Below are positions 34,246-47,280 of a stretch of 64,000 nt of DNA, piece after piece; within the stretch, counting starts at the first letter, position 1, and each line of letters starts with the position of its first letter. The notes below the pieces were generated by a model. It did no database searches. It worked only from the letters and a program-made list of their open reading frames with translations, and was not told the DNA's origin. Origin of the DNA: Chamaecrista fasciculata (lineage: Eukaryota; Streptophyta; Magnoliopsida; Fabales; Fabaceae); assembly GCA_003254925.1 (NCBI GenBank), contig QANZ01054042.1:31284-95283 (forward strand). The letters are read 5' to 3'. The translations under genes and the position numbers were made by a program.

Positions 34246-34763
34246 GGTCAAAGGGTCATTTTGATCCTAAATGTATGCCCTAATGTTCATTTTGGTCCAT
34301 TATGTTTCGAAATGTTCAAATTGGTTCCGGATGTTGACAAAATATTTTATTTTGGTTCTAAATGTTGGTAAAATGTTTCATTTTGGTCCCAAATAATTGA
34401 ATTTGGTCATATCTCTCTCGTCTCATTTCAAGTTCAAATGACTTGTTAAGAGAAAATTTTGGCTATGAATTCGTCACATTTGAATTTGAAACGAGAGAGA
34501 TATTATCAGTTTTACTTGTTTGAATATGAAACGAGCAGTCTACTTTTAGGATCAATTTAACCTCGTTTGTTGATCACTCTAATTGGATAGAGAAACAACT
34601 CTTTGAGAACCATATGTATCTCTAAACTCGTCACATTTGAATTTGGAACGAGTCATATTCAATAGTTTGGAACCAAAATGAAACATTTTGCCAACATTTA
34701 GGACCAATTTGAACATTTTAAAATATAATGGACCAAAATGAACATTAAAATGAACCTTTAACC
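34246..34763. mobile_element. Mutator-like foldback MITE
   Basis: The left end GGTCAAAGGGTCATTTTGA and the right end (reverse complement) GGTTAAAGGTTCATTTTAA are inverted repeats with further mirrored 'GGACCAAAATG' words inside. It is flanked by the exact 9-bp duplication TACTATTAT (34237-34245 and 34764-34772). No coding sequence. Confidence 0.8.
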
Positions 34764-35252
34764 TACTATTATTGTTTTTTTTTTTTGGTGGACACTTATT
34801 GTTTGTTGATTGTTAAGCTTATGGTGATGGGATGAAAATATGCATAACAACTTACTCACTACAAAAGCATTGGGTTTTTTAATATGCAAATTTAGAGATT
34901 CAGGTTATGGAGTGAGCACTCTCATATCTCATATGCCACGTTTTGTTAAAATAAACATTTATATATGTCAATAAAATTGAGTATAATTTTTAAGAAGGGT
35001 ATGTATGGGGAGCCACGGAGTGTTTCAGCTCTTCAATTTTTATACTTTATTTGGCACAAATTCCTAAAAAATTAATTAAAGTAAAGAATAGAAAAATAAA
35101 AATAAAAATTCAAAGAGAGGAGAGAGATAGACAGAGATTCGGTGAATTGGTCGGGCTATTGAGCTTCCTATAGTTCAGCCCTTTTAAGAATATGATTTTT
35201 TTTAAAAAAAAAATGATTATGTAACTTTTCTCAATTTTTTGAAGTTGGGAAC

Positions 35253-35263
35253 TAGCCGTTGTG
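35253..35263 (-). promoter_or_regulatory. MSA-like M-phase element upstream of the first E2 gene
   Basis: On the minus strand this reads CACAACGGCTA, matching the mitosis-specific activator consensus YCYAACGGYYA except at one position. MSA elements bind three-repeat MYB factors and drive G2/M transcription. The same TAGCCGTTGT word stands upstream of the second E2 gene, together with the shared word TCAACGTTCAA (35298-35308). Confidence 0.5.
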
Positions 35264-35564
35264 GTTATTAAGGAAACAAGAAAACAAATCTCGTGTGTCA
35301 ACGTTCAACTCATTTGAAACCACACTTTCCGCCGACCTTGTTCCCTAGGCTTCACAACGTTTTATATCCAATTCCAAACCCTACGTTTCTGTATCTTCTG
35401 AGACTAAAAATCTCTTCCTCAAATAGCTTTCCAAAGAAGAAGAAGAAGAAGAAGCTCTTCTCTTTCTCATAGCTTCCTTCTTCGGAAACCCTATTTGAGT
35501 TCTATCGCACCATCTCTTTAATCTCCTCTTTATTTCACACATTGCGTCATTCTCCTAAATCCCA

Positions 35565-36813
35565 ATGGCTACCATTAATGCCCAAACTGAAACTCCTCCC
35601 GCCAAGCACCCTCTTCCTCCTGCCAAGACCGTTGATTCTCAATCTGTTCTCAGAAGGTTTCTCATTCTTTCTCTTAGTTTGATGGATTATTCCGACTGCT
35701 GTAGAATAAGCGGATCGTTAGCTTAGGTTTAGGGCTTTTGTTGATTTCTTTGAATTGAGCTTTGCTACTAAATTTTCTGTATAATTGAGTTCCACATAGT
35801 TAGAAGATTTCAAGACGTATGTTTCTGACTCCTTTTTTTTTTCTTTTGTGGTGATTGCTTGTGCCAAACAGGTTGCAGTCTGAATTGATGGCTTTGATGG
35901 TAAAATCTCTGCATATGCCTATTGACATCTCTCAAAATTAGGGCTTTAAAGTGTACATACAAAGTGTTTGTTATTTTGATAAAATTGAATGGATGTACTG
36001 TGATAATTCCATGACTGAATTGTTAGCCTGCTCTATTTTCACTGATGGTTAATTATAGATGAGTGGAGATTCTGGCATCTCAGCATTTCCTGAGGAGGAC
36101 AATATATTCTACTGGAAAGGAACCATTACAGGAAGCAAGGACACTGTGTTTGAAGGAACAGAGTATAAACTTTCACTCTCCTTCCCAAATGATTACCCTT
36201 TTAAGCCTCCTAAAGTCAAGTTTGAGACCACTTGCTTTCACCCTAATGTTGATCTCCAAGGCAATATATGCTTGGACATTCTTCAGGTAATGTGAAATTT
36301 GTTGGGAATCTGCTGTCAATTCTCTGATTAATCAATACATGTGAAGGGTTTTCATAAATAGACAATCATATTATGTGTTATGTGATTGTTCGCGAATCGA
36401 ATGACATAAAATCTTTTGGTGTGATCTCTTGACTACAGGATAAATGGTCATCTGCTTATGATGTGAGAACAATGCTGCTATCAATCCAAAGTCTGCTTGG
36501 AGGTAAATCAAAAAACACATTGATTTTGAATAAAATGTTGCTGAATTCTCATATTTTAATTGCTGAAATCTTTTATATTTATTTGTTTGTAATTTAGAGC
36601 CAAACAATAGTTCACCACTAAATCCACAAGCAGCTCAGCTTTGGAGCCATCAAGAAGGTAATAATAATAAGCATTCATAGTTTAGTTTAGATTGTTAGTT
36701 CATTTGCATCTTCCAATTGCACAAGAGACTGAAACTGAAAAGGATGTTTTCTTTGGTCTACAGAATACAGGAAGATGGTGGAGAAGTTTTACAAGTCTGA
36801 ACAAATTGCTTAA
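35565..36813 (+). CDS. Ubiquitin-conjugating enzyme E2, UBC19/20 type (copy 1)
   Basis: E2 of the UBE2C/UbcH10 class, which works with the anaphase-promoting complex to ubiquitinate cyclins. Six exons, 35565-35656, 35872-35899, 36059-36286, 36439-36502, 36598-36657 and 36764-36813, encode 173 residues. After a variable Pro/Ala-rich N-terminus comes [17 protein letters not shown], then the UBC fold with HPN (101-103) and catalytic C111 in NICLDILQ. The close match to Arabidopsis UBC20 through the core leaves little doubt about the class. It is the upstream member of a tandem pair with identical intron positions. Its C-terminus has diverged ([10 protein letters not shown], against EKLYKPTSA in copy 2) and WSNQE has become WSHQE. 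It is therefore probably the more relaxed copy, but all catalytic positions are intact. Confidence 0.93.
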
Positions 36814-37063
36814 ATTGATGTTACAATTGTCTCACAACTTGGGTTGTGAGGATTTTAGAAGGCTCTTCTCTGTGTGTGTCTGCTCTGAAGGGGGAAAAAA
36901 AAAGGAAAAAGGAATGAAGCCTATTTATATTCTAGGTGTACCATTTTTTCTTTTATTGATGAGCACTCTTAATCTCGACTATCATAAAGTGTTGATTACC
37001 TCTTTTATTGACGAATGAAACGAAAAAGTCCATTGATTATTAGTTAAATGCTGAACATATAGG

Positions 37064-37682
37064 CATAGTGCAAAAAATCGGACCGGGACCGGACTGGGCG
37101 GTACGACCGGTGAACCGGCGAACCGGAGCCCGGTCCGAAAAAAAATAAAATACCGGATTGCAGTTGAACCGTTGAGTCACCGGTTCAACCGGCGGTCCGA
37201 CCGGTGAAACGGCGAATCAGAGAACCGGTTTGACCCACCAAAGTTTACAAAATTACATATTGACCCTAAAAAATTTTCAAAAAATTACAAATTAGTCCCT
37301 GGATACATATTATAGATGGACTAAAATGAAAACTTTAAAAAAAATTTGGGGTCAATATGTAATTTTTACAAAACTTGTTATGGTTAAAATTGCAAAATAG
37401 CTCCAAAAGTACTAAAGTGTTTAATATTTACTTTATATTTAAATTATTGCAATACTTGTTATGGTTAAAATTCCAAAATAGCTCCAAAAGTACTAAAGTG
37501 TTATGGTTAATATTTACTTAATATTTAAATTAATGTGTATTTATTGAATATGTATATTTGAAAATGTAATTTTTAAGTAAACCGGCTCAATCGGTTAAAC
37601 CAGTGACCCAGCGGTTGAACCATTGAACCAGTGACCCGAGCCTTCTACCGGTTTGATGACCGGTCCGGTTTTTTGCACTATG
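37064..37682. mobile_element. hAT-type nonautonomous element between the E2 genes
   Basis: The left end CATAGTGCAAAAAATCGGAC and the right end (reverse complement) CATAGTGCAAAAAACCGGAC are inverted repeats. An exact 8-bp target duplication CATATAGG lies at 37056-37063 and 37683-37690. Subterminal CCGGT/ACCGG words are dense. The centre (about 37245-37500) carries sequence shared with the GGGTAAATTACA MITE family (for example GGGGTCAATATGTAATTTTT), so an older MITE core is nested or captured inside. Confidence 0.8.
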
Positions 37683-37894
37683 CATATAGGATAATGATAT
37701 AGGATAAATATTTCAGGAGGACGAAAATAATGTGATAGACTAACTTATTCATCCGAATATAATTTATATAATTTTCGTTCTAGCAAATATTAGGAGGTGG
37801 ATTTTGGCCAAAATAATATTATGAATCGGATAATTGAAGTGCCTATCACCTCCTGAGTTTACAGGTTTTTTCCTAGTTTTTCTTGATTGTAAAA

Positions 37895-38026
37895 GAAAAA
37901 AAAATCNAGAGACCAATTTTGTCAAGTTTTGCATAACTGGGGGACCAATATGGAACGAAAAATAATTGGGGGACCAATTTAGAATACTGAGCATAACTGA
38001 GGGACCAAAATAGGACTTTGGCCAAA
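37895..38026. repeat. One arm of a GGACTTTGGCC-family foldback element
   Basis: Repeated GGGGGACCAAT/GGGACCAAAAT words end in GGACTTTGGCC, the same right end as the MITE in the lipid-transfer intron (3683). The left arm is not evident. A single N at 37907 marks unresolved sequence. Confidence 0.5.
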
Positions 38027-38130
38027 AAAATATAATAATATTTTCAAGAGAAGCGCTTTTAACATTAAAAAAATAGGAAGCGGCGTACGTAGTGCCAAAA
38101 AAAAAGAAGAAGAAGCGCGTAGTAGCCGAC

Positions 38131-38141
38131 TAGCCGTTGTA
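38131..38141 (-). promoter_or_regulatory. MSA-like M-phase element upstream of the second E2 gene
   Basis: The minus strand reads TACAACGGCTA, one mismatch from the MSA consensus YCYAACGGYYA. The flanking word ACTAGCCGTTGT is shared with the first E2 gene. TCAACGTTCAA (38177-38187) and a CACAACGTTTTA word are shared as well, so the duplication included the promoter. Confidence 0.5.
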
Positions 38142-38464
38142 GGTGGGACCACACACAATAAGAGGAATATTTTGTCTCAACGTTCAAATACAATCCACAT
38201 CTCCAACCGACGTCGTTTTTAAACGAGCCACAACGTTTTAAATCTAACCCTCACATAATCCTCATTTTCTCCTTCATCTTCTGATTCTCCCTTTCTCTCT
38301 TTCTCTCCATATAGAAGGAGGAAGATAAAGAAGCTCTTCTCTCTCTCTCTTTCTCTCTCTATCTCCTCCTTCTGCAGAAGAACACTAATCTAATCTGCTT
38401 TTGATTTTGATTTTTCAAATCTGTTGAATTAGGGCTTCATAAGAGGACTATCATTGTCGTTATT

Positions 38465-39870
38465 ATGGCTACTGTAAATGGGCAAACTGAAACTGCTCAG
38501 AGCAACATTACTCCTGCTCCTGCTAAGCAGAATCTTCATCCAACAAAGAGCGTCGATTCTCAATCTGTTCTTAGAAGGTTTCCGGCTTACCTTATTAATT
38601 GCTTATAAATAACGATGCTGATGTTTGTTTAGTTTCACCCTTTTTGGTTGTTAGTTTGTTACGGCATTATTAGTTCGTTCCATGGAAACTCTGCTTGTGT
38701 TCTTTTTTCTTTTAATGCAATCGGTTTCTTTGACTAAAAGTTTCTTTATCGGTAATCTTGAATAGCTATTGAATTTGGCTTGATCAGACTTTCATCTTTA
38801 TGTTAGGGTTTGAAGATTTTATGGCATCTGTTTCTGACGCTTTTTTTTTTTTGTGTGGTTATTGCTTTCATTGAATAGGTTGCAGTCTGAATTGATGGCT
38901 TTGATGGTAAGAATTCTGCCTATGCTTAATAATTTCTATTTGTAATAAGGATTTGGAAGTCTATTGAGTGAGAATAAACTTGCAATTCGATCGTCATACC
39001 TGTTTAGTTTATTCTGTTAAAATGATTGAATGCCCTAATTATTCTTTTACATAACAAACCCGTTTTATTTTTATGTGAAAAGGATTCATAGGAAAAGATG
39101 CTATTACTTTTTTTCAATTCATTAATGATTTGACATCCAGATAGAAGGCCTTGCTGATGATTTTGTAAACATTAATGTTGTTTGTTGTGTGAATGGAATT
39201 GTAGATGAGTGGAGAATCTGGGATCTCTGCCTTCCCAGAGGAGGACAACATATTTTATTGGAAAGGAACCATAAGTGGAAGCAAAGATACAGTGTTTGAA
39301 GGAACAGAGTACAAGCTTTCACTTTCCTTCCCAAATGATTACCCTTTTAAACCTCCTAAAGTCAAGTTTGAGACTACTTGTTTCCATCCTAACGTTGATT
39401 TACATGGCAATATATGCTTGGACATTCTTCAGGTAATGTCAAGTGTTCTTATGACACTTTGTAGAGAGTGCAATTTAGCCATTGCCTAACAAGAACTTCT
39501 TTTGTTCTCTTTGATTATAGGATAAATGGTCATCTGCTTATGATGTGAGAACAATTCTTATATCAATACAAAGTCTACTTGGAGGTAATTCAGCACGAAC
39601 TATTAAAATGCTGCTAAATTTCTGTCTTATTTGCTCACATTAGTTAATTTTTTTGTTTAATTTTTCCCAATACAGAGCCAAACAACAGTTCACCACTGAA
39701 TCCACAAGCAGCACAACTCTGGAGCAATCAAGAAGGTAACTAATTCAATCATGTTTAATTTTAGCGAAGTTATTGATTATATGATGCAAAATGAGCCTAA
39801 GTGGTATTTGTTGTGTTCTGCAGAATACAGAAAGATGGTGGAGAAACTCTACAAGCCTACAAGCGCTTAG
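38465..39870 (+). CDS. Ubiquitin-conjugating enzyme E2, UBC19/20 type (copy 2)
   Basis: Second UBE2C-class E2, for cyclin ubiquitination with the anaphase-promoting complex. Six exons, 38465-38577, 38879-38906, 39205-39432, 39521-39584, 39676-39735 and 39824-39870, encode 179 residues. It has the same domain plan as copy 1, with catalytic C118 in NICLDILQ. The C-terminal [15 protein letters not shown] is close to the usual plant ending (EKLYKP.SA), so this looks like the more conserved member. Exon 3 is nearly identical between the copies at protein level, while introns and N-termini have diverged, which implies selection on the core. It faces the same way as copy 1, about 1.65 kb downstream. 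Confidence 0.93.
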
Positions 39871-40843
39871 CCTTATCATGTGGAAGGGTCCTTTTCTGTA
39901 TGATTTGAAGAAGTGAAGATATTAGTTTTTAGAGTCCCATTCTTTCTTTTATTAATTATTGTAAACCGTTGCTTCTTTTTTCCCTCAGTGATTGAAACTC
40001 AAAATACAAGAAATTGGGAGTATTTTCTAATTATATTGAATTTTAGAAACAGCGAAGGGAAATTTTAGCCATTGTTATTGTTAAGCGTTTCAGAATGGGC
40101 TCCTTTCAGAAACTATAGCTACAGTTTTCTTTTGGAAAAATAAAACGAATGAATTAAGTAAAATAAATCCGGAATGATGTCTTAGAACGAATTTGCAAAA
40201 TTGGACTTGCCAATAAGGAACTTAGATTAAATTCCTTACATCTTTACGTTCCTCAATCAACATTTAATACGTAGCAAAAATTCTATACATAATCAAATAC
40301 ATAATCAATCATGGTAGAGAGATAATATTAAATATAATTTTTTGCATGACCAATCATTGAAGAGAGAGAATGTAATTAAAGCTTGTGATTGCTTGATGAC
40401 AAACATATAAAGAACTTTATATAAATTTTTTACTTTTATAGTTTGTGCAAGTTACAACAACCAAAATGTGAATAACCTTATTTTATGGATGATGCTCGCA
40501 TACAAAGCTTAGGCTAAACTGAAAATTGATCCATCAATACGTCACCTTTAGCACATTTCCACTTTAGGTGAATGAAAAGCATTGATTACGCCACCCTATG
40601 ATAGAACTTGAACTGCATATAGATGGAATGACTCAGTAACTATTTACACCATCTAAGGGCAAACAAAGCCATCACTCCACAAAGCATAAGAGAAAACAAA
40701 AAAGACTTTTCTAAACATATAACAGAAAACATTGGTTCACACGACTACGGCAGAAATGGCTAAAAGCTTAAATAAAAGCATATCAATTTGAATAATAGAA
40801 AAAAAAAATTAAAAGTTCTTCACATCAATGGGAGATGGTTTTG
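39871..40843. other. Convergent intergenic region, nothing recognised
   Basis: This holds the 3' flanks of the second E2 gene (+) and the RING-CH gene (-), which converge here. It is AT-rich. I saw no repeat termini, RNA gene or coding frame. Confidence 0.5.
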
Positions 40844-43800
40844 TCATTGGTGTTGCTCTTGATGCTGCCTTTGCCGTTGATGATGCTGATTAGCAGATTG
40901 GATCTGCCTTCTTGATCTCCATCTAAGAAATTCCCTGAGCACAGAATTTGTGCTGAGAGCAATCCCGAATCCCGAGAACGAGGAAAGAACAATTGAGAGA
41001 ATCTCATTCAGATTAAACTACAAAAACAAGGAGAATGATAAGATGTATATTCATTGGAATTGGGTGGTTAAACATGATCACAGCGTAATCATGGAACAAA
41101 ACTAGGCCCTCTTACTATAGTATAAAATACATGAACGAACAGGATGACAATAGCAAACTGGAAGCAAGCATAAGCCCATATGTAACCGCTGCTCGCTGCC
41201 AACAAAACACAACGAGATTTTAAAAATTTACCCACGAAGTTATAGACTAATAGCTTTCAGATATTTATGTTAAAGAGAAATATTATTAATCCAGTGTCAT
41301 GTGATCTTCCACAGTATAAAAATTGAATCAACTTTTAAGGAGTCTCAATGAACGAGAAAGTTTACAGAGGATGAGTCACTAACAAAACAACTATGTCAAT
41401 TTCATTAATTTTGCCATTTTATCTTTTTTTTGTGAAATCCAAGCATTTAACTGTGGATTTCTAGTCTATGATTCCCTAACAATGATCAACAGGCAGTTCT
41501 GATTAAGCAAACCTCCATCGTAATGATAAACTTGAACTGCACCCACCATATGAGCACACCTAGTCATCAAAGAAGATTCTACTAAAAAATTGTCTCTACT
41601 TCCTATCTCAAACCTTTCAAATTGATAGTTCTCTTTATATTCAGAAGCTGTCCTCATTATCATAATTTCAGCAACACCACTCACCGTAAGATTGGAATTG
41701 CTATGTTTTCCTTATATAATTTTTGTCTGCCAACCAGGTTTCTGCTTTTGTGTTTGAATTTACACTCAGAAATCAATTTCCAGTTAATCTCATCATAACC
41801 GCCTTTCATCTTAAAAACAGCAAGTAATAAGTGCAGATGGGAAGCTCTGAACTCAATTCCTAATAGATGATAGACCAAACTTAAATTCTGCCCAACAGAG
41901 AAAAGTGCAATGCTAAAACGTATTCAAAATCATGAACAAATTTGCTTATTAATTAAGTACATTTGACTGACTATTACCGGGTTGTCATGTCTAATACAGA
42001 ACAGATCCTTTAAGGCTTTAATATTTTTGTAGTTAAATTCAATACTCCTGACAAGAAATATAGTCATAAAGGACTCAGACTCTTCGGAGGCCTCTAAATG
42101 TAGACATCTATTTCATAATGGAAATATTTACGAGTTTTACAGGAACCTCCTAGCTCTACTACTTGATACTGAACATTAGCATCGAGATAAAGAAAGCCCA
42201 AGATAAAAGATAAAATTGTTTTATTATTTTGGTTCTCTTATATAATGATTATGTGAGTAAGTCATGACATTACAAAGCCAAGCTGTACCTTTCATTTTAG
42301 GCTTAGTTGTTCCTTCACTTTTTTTTTATTTAACTGGATCTTGTATTATAGTAGGGCTAGGGGTCATCCTATAATACATTTTGTATGTGTCATATCTCAT
42401 TGAATATATGCTGTGTTTAGCTTTTACTGTAGGAAGGTTGATTTTTATTGTTAACTTTATCTTCAAGTTACAATATTACGTAATTTTTATTTATTTACCT
42501 CTGTATGTTTGAAAATTATATGTTGTCACTCGGCATCCTGTGTTCATTTTAATCAATTCATGCTTCATGGTTAAAATTCAAACTCGCCTATGAACAAAAC
42601 TAATATATATGCATACATTTAACGGAAAAATATATAGCATTCTTCATAATCTCTTCATGCAACTAAAGTCGAAGACAGGTATAAAACTACTTGATATGCC
42701 TAAGCAGACAGAAGGAAATAAATATACCCATGGTGGAAGCAATCATAGATGAAAGAAAACCTAAAGCACAGGAGAAAGGTAGTGAGATGGCAAGGGCTCG
42801 AGAACCCATATCTGAAACCTGTTAAATTAGACATCAATTTGTCAGCCATAGTTTCATTTGATATAAAACACCTGGAAGCAAAATATAAAAGAGAATACAG
42901 AATTTTCAAGCCCCCTCCTAATTAACAGAATTTTAAATGAGTGCAATTTGCATGAAATGGCTTAACTGAACAGAGACATCATAAATAAAAAGCACTAGGT
43001 AAGAAACATTCACTTCATAAAAATATAGTCCAATAAAGAACCTAAATTTTAAGGAAATACTTGGCACTCCAAGATCAGAGACCATTGAAGAAGGACTAGA
43101 GTTTCAGTTTGGTACATATCATTTCAATTGTGCCAATTTATTCACCATGATCTTCAAAATAGTATCGGATTTTATGTTGTCCCTCCTCCAAGTTTCATAA
43201 CTTCTGTAATTTTTAACTAAAATGATGTGACATTTTTAATATCAGATGCAATTCAAAATTTGAGGACTAATTGAAACTTAGAGGAATTAACAATGAACAA
43301 AAATAAGCAATTAATTTCAGGTAATTGTATTGAACAATGATGCTCAAAGATATTATGCTGCTTTTTAAGTCAGATCAGGATCTTATCCCAGTAGACAAAG
43401 ATAAGTTCTGATGATTTTTTTTTTTTCACGTAAATCACACTGTGACCACTGTATGCATTAGGCCCCTTAAATGATTAGTTGTCCTTCATCAAGGATCAAC
43501 CCGTCATTTGATGCTGGAAGCAGCTACCAAAAATCTCAGGACAAGAAAAATAAAAAAAAGTGTACCAGAAGTTGCTCTAGAAAGCAAAAGTAAGCTAGCA
43601 TGCTGATAAAGGCAAGTATTGGTGTATCCCGCCAAACCCTGTCATACATGAATGAGTAGAATGCGTTATAATTAGAAAACCAGAGAGTAAACAGACAAGA
43701 ATAGTGAAACAAACCGAATAATAAGAAAAGCACATCTTGGTGCCACCTACCCATCTGAGCATCAGTTTACCCAGAAATAAGTCTTGATGATATCAAAATT

Positions 43801-46800
43801 AAGAGAGAAGGAAAAGTGAAGCTGTCTTGGGAAGGACTAAGTACACTGAGATAGACAGTGGCTTGATCAGTACCTTTATTTGCCAACAGATTGCCATCGA
43901 GCCTATGTTTTAACAAAGTGTAAGGACTACCTACAACTACATTTCAGGAACTCAAAAGCAAGCAGGGAAGTGGAGATATTTATTCACAAACTAAAGGAAA
44001 GTGTTGGAACCCCTAATGCCTCCCAACTTGCCAAAAATATCTGACTTCTTTTTGTCTATTTATCTATTTGTTGCTCACTTGTTTTCCTTATATTTTTGTC
44101 AGTCACTTATTCTTTTAGATTTGATTCCCAAAATATAACATACTTTTTGCTGAATTACTCAAATTATTATAGTTCCTCTGATATAAGATATATGGATTTA
44201 ACTTCAGTAGCAGCTCACTACACCCAATAAACCCAAACATTTATGATCAAGCAGGTAAATGGAATATTAAAATCAACCCCAGTATCGAAGCTAGACTGGA
44301 ATTCAGATATGGTTTGATCCCTTAGTTTGTATGATTTCAATTACCTTGGAGTCGCTCACAAAGCCTAACAAATTAGCATGAAACGAATTTTCTCCATTGT
44401 GTTAGTTTGAAAGGAATTCAAACCCAAAAATGAGTTACAAACTTTGAGGCACTTAAAACTTGCCTGTAATGAACAATTTCTCTTTGCTGTACAGTATTTA
44501 ATGGCTGTCTGACGCCAGCTCGAAGACTCTGGATTTTCAACAGTGTCACTGGGAGATTTTGAACATCCTGCTTGCAGACATCACAAGTCTTGTTTCCTTT
44601 CACGCTAAACCACTTTACTGCACACTCTTTGTGAGCAAGCGCAAGGTCACCTTTACAACTGCACTCCATCTTAAGAGTTTCCCCACCCTCCCCAAGCTCC
44701 ACCAAACAAATCCTACAAACTGCTTCTTCTTCAGGAATGTCCTCAGTAGCATTTTCAATGTCTGGAAAAAGGAAGAACATGGTGAAAGACACCAACAAAG
44801 AATAAAAAGGAGGTGGAGGAGGGATTTAAGCACGTGGTTATAAAAAAAAACAAAGACAGGAACTGTCAAATGAGATTTTAAAAAAAAATTACAATGAGAA
44901 ATTATGCCTACGGATTCCCAATAAGTGATCTAGCTATTATGAAAAAGAAACATAAAATCTTAAAGACACCTTACTGGCTGGTTAACTATTATGCTTGAAT
45001 CATTTCACCAATATATGCGATAATTATTCAGTAACAAAATTAATTCAACTATATGAGAATTTTTAGGTACTTGAGATCAAACTACACTGAATAAAACACA
45101 GTTAAAAGAAGTGACCACTTTAAATGATCTCACTTCCACGTGCAAACAGCAAAAGGTTTGTTCTCAGTACATTAAAATCAACACAATTAATTGAAAGGAA
45201 TTCCAAAAAAAATTTGAATGATCATTATTTAAGAATTTATCAAGGAGAAAGAGGCACAACACACAGGAAAGCAGGGAGGACATATGGAGGCAAACCACTT
45301 CAAAAAAAAAAAAAAAAGACAGACTAGGCTTTTTTTGTTCTTAGTACTGTGTCCATGCTGTGTTTTAGGTTGTGATGATTCTTCCAGTACTCATGGACTG
45401 ATAAACCCATTATACTTAAATCCCTAGTAATTCTAATTCAACGCTTTTCTCAATGAAAACTTGAATAATGGTTTAGTTCCTGACCTTCAATAAACGTTTC
45501 TTGTTGAAAGAAACAAAAACCATGAATGCTTCATAGTAGACATATTTATCCTTGATCAAGAAATAAGATATAATTGAAAGAAAATAATGTGAGTTCTATA
45601 TACTACAAAGTATTACCAATCTCTGGAACTGAGGCATTATCAGTTGAATGGCCATCAGCAGCTGCAGGATGTTGTTTTGCTGAAATTACTCGGATCAAAC
45701 CCCTAGAATCTGCACGCTTTAAACCAGGGGCTTGGACATTAACTGGAACCGAAAATGATCGGGTCATGTGGTGCTTGGCTTCCATTTTCTATAATAATAT
45801 ATAATCAAACATTATTCGTCAATGGCTCAAAAATTAAGTATTCATGTACCACTTTCATGAATAACAATATAACAAACTTTTATTTTGGGTAGAGTATAGA
45901 AGTAGTTGTTTTGATCAACAAGAACCAACATATGAAACATACATCTAAGCCTGCATGACTATGTCTTTCACTAGTAGTCTGTGCAGCTGAATTTGCAATT
46001 GGTGTGACTGGTAATGAATTTGCTGCTTTTGTTGATGAAGGAAATAAAACCTTATTAAAAGAAAGGGACCGCGAAGGTGAAGGATTATCCAAAGGACCAT
46101 CTGATGGAGGTGTATCAGGAACAATGAGAATTGTCCTTTCACAATCCTGAGAACAATTTTTCACCCGCAAACTCCTCTGAGGAAGAAAACCTCTTATCAA
46201 AGGCTTGATTCTGGCTGAATTTGGCCTCGGGGGCAGTCCTCCTCGATTGGAACCTGGACTAGACAGTGATGATTCTGTCTTTGCAAACGATGATAATGCA
46301 CTTTCTACTGACCTCACTGGTATTTGTAATGAGGATAGACTTGGTCGTTTGGACTGATGTACCAAGGAGGAATTGTCACCTTGCTCATTTCCAGGACATG
46401 TCTAGAAAGTCATCAAAACTAGTTCATCAATAATGAGCTCAACATTGGGCCAAAAAAAAAATAATGAGCTCAACAAAATTGAGAAAGTTACAAAAGGTCA
46501 GAGCTGGGAACAAAACCAGTTCATTTTTTTTTTCTTTAGCTTATCATTTAATTTTATCAACTTATCATAATTCCTTTAGCTTATCCTGACTTAGCATAAG
46601 ATAAAAGCGGCTCACAAGATCTCAGCCAGTTCCAATTTGTCTTCTGCCCTATATCCAGTTCAAGGTCAATACAGAAGCCCAAACTTACAAAAACCCATCC
46701 TCTACTTGAAGTGATCCAATAAACTAGGTAATAAAGTAGCAATCCAATCCATTCATAGAAATTGCCAAACCTCATTGTTAAGATAATAACGTGAAATGAA

Positions 46801-47280
46801 AGAAAATAATTAGAAAATGCACGCATGTAAATATTTATGTGTGTGATTGTGTATATTTTTTGCCCAGACAGTTTGGAAATGTGATAGTCAAGCCTGCGCT
46901 AGGAACCTTAAAATCACTGAAACAGACACTAGAGAGCAAAACGCTCCCGGTCCCCCCCAGTGCTTTCTCTTTTTTCTAATGAGTTTCAGTAAAAACTAAA
47001 AAGTAACGTAACACTACAAAGGAAAACAGGAGGCGCAACTTCTCTACTTTTTTTTTTTTTTTTCTCTTTTTGCTTTCGCTTTCTTTCTTTTTTTCGTCTT
47101 CCCGTAAGATTCGAAGCCATTTGATCCAAACAAAAATCAACAACAAAAAAAGGCTACTCAACATCTAGATTTTGAACAAAGAGAGTATAGCGAAATCACC
47201 TGGAGATGACGATGATGCGCGAGATCTGACAAGGAATCTCTATCGCCTTGAAATTCATCATCTGCATCTGTACTTTCCAT
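40844..47280 (-). CDS. RING-CH (MARCH-like) membrane E3 ubiquitin ligase
   Basis: Probable membrane-anchored E3 ligase of the plant RINGv family. Eight minus-strand exons in reading order: 47280-47200, 46401-45943, 45788-45617, 44761-44464, 43638-43566, 42818-42728, 41195-41116, 41017-40844. They encode 475 residues. The N-terminal half is Ser/Pro-rich with the family signature [20 protein letters not shown]. The RING-CH finger follows in C4HC3 order: C253, C256, C271, C273, H281, C284, C297, C300. After [20 protein letters not shown] come about four hydrophobic segments forming the membrane domain, ending in a Gln/His-rich tail. Intron 4 begins GC rather than GT (CAG|GCAAGT). Introns are long (up to about 1.5 kb) compared with the E2 neighbours. 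The target protein and membrane cannot be told from sequence. Confidence 0.88.

Noticed and set aside
42700..43754. Separate small minus-strand genes at 42700-42909 and 43536-43754
   Set aside because: These frames contain exons 5 and 6 of the RING-CH gene plus flanking intron. They are not independent genes.
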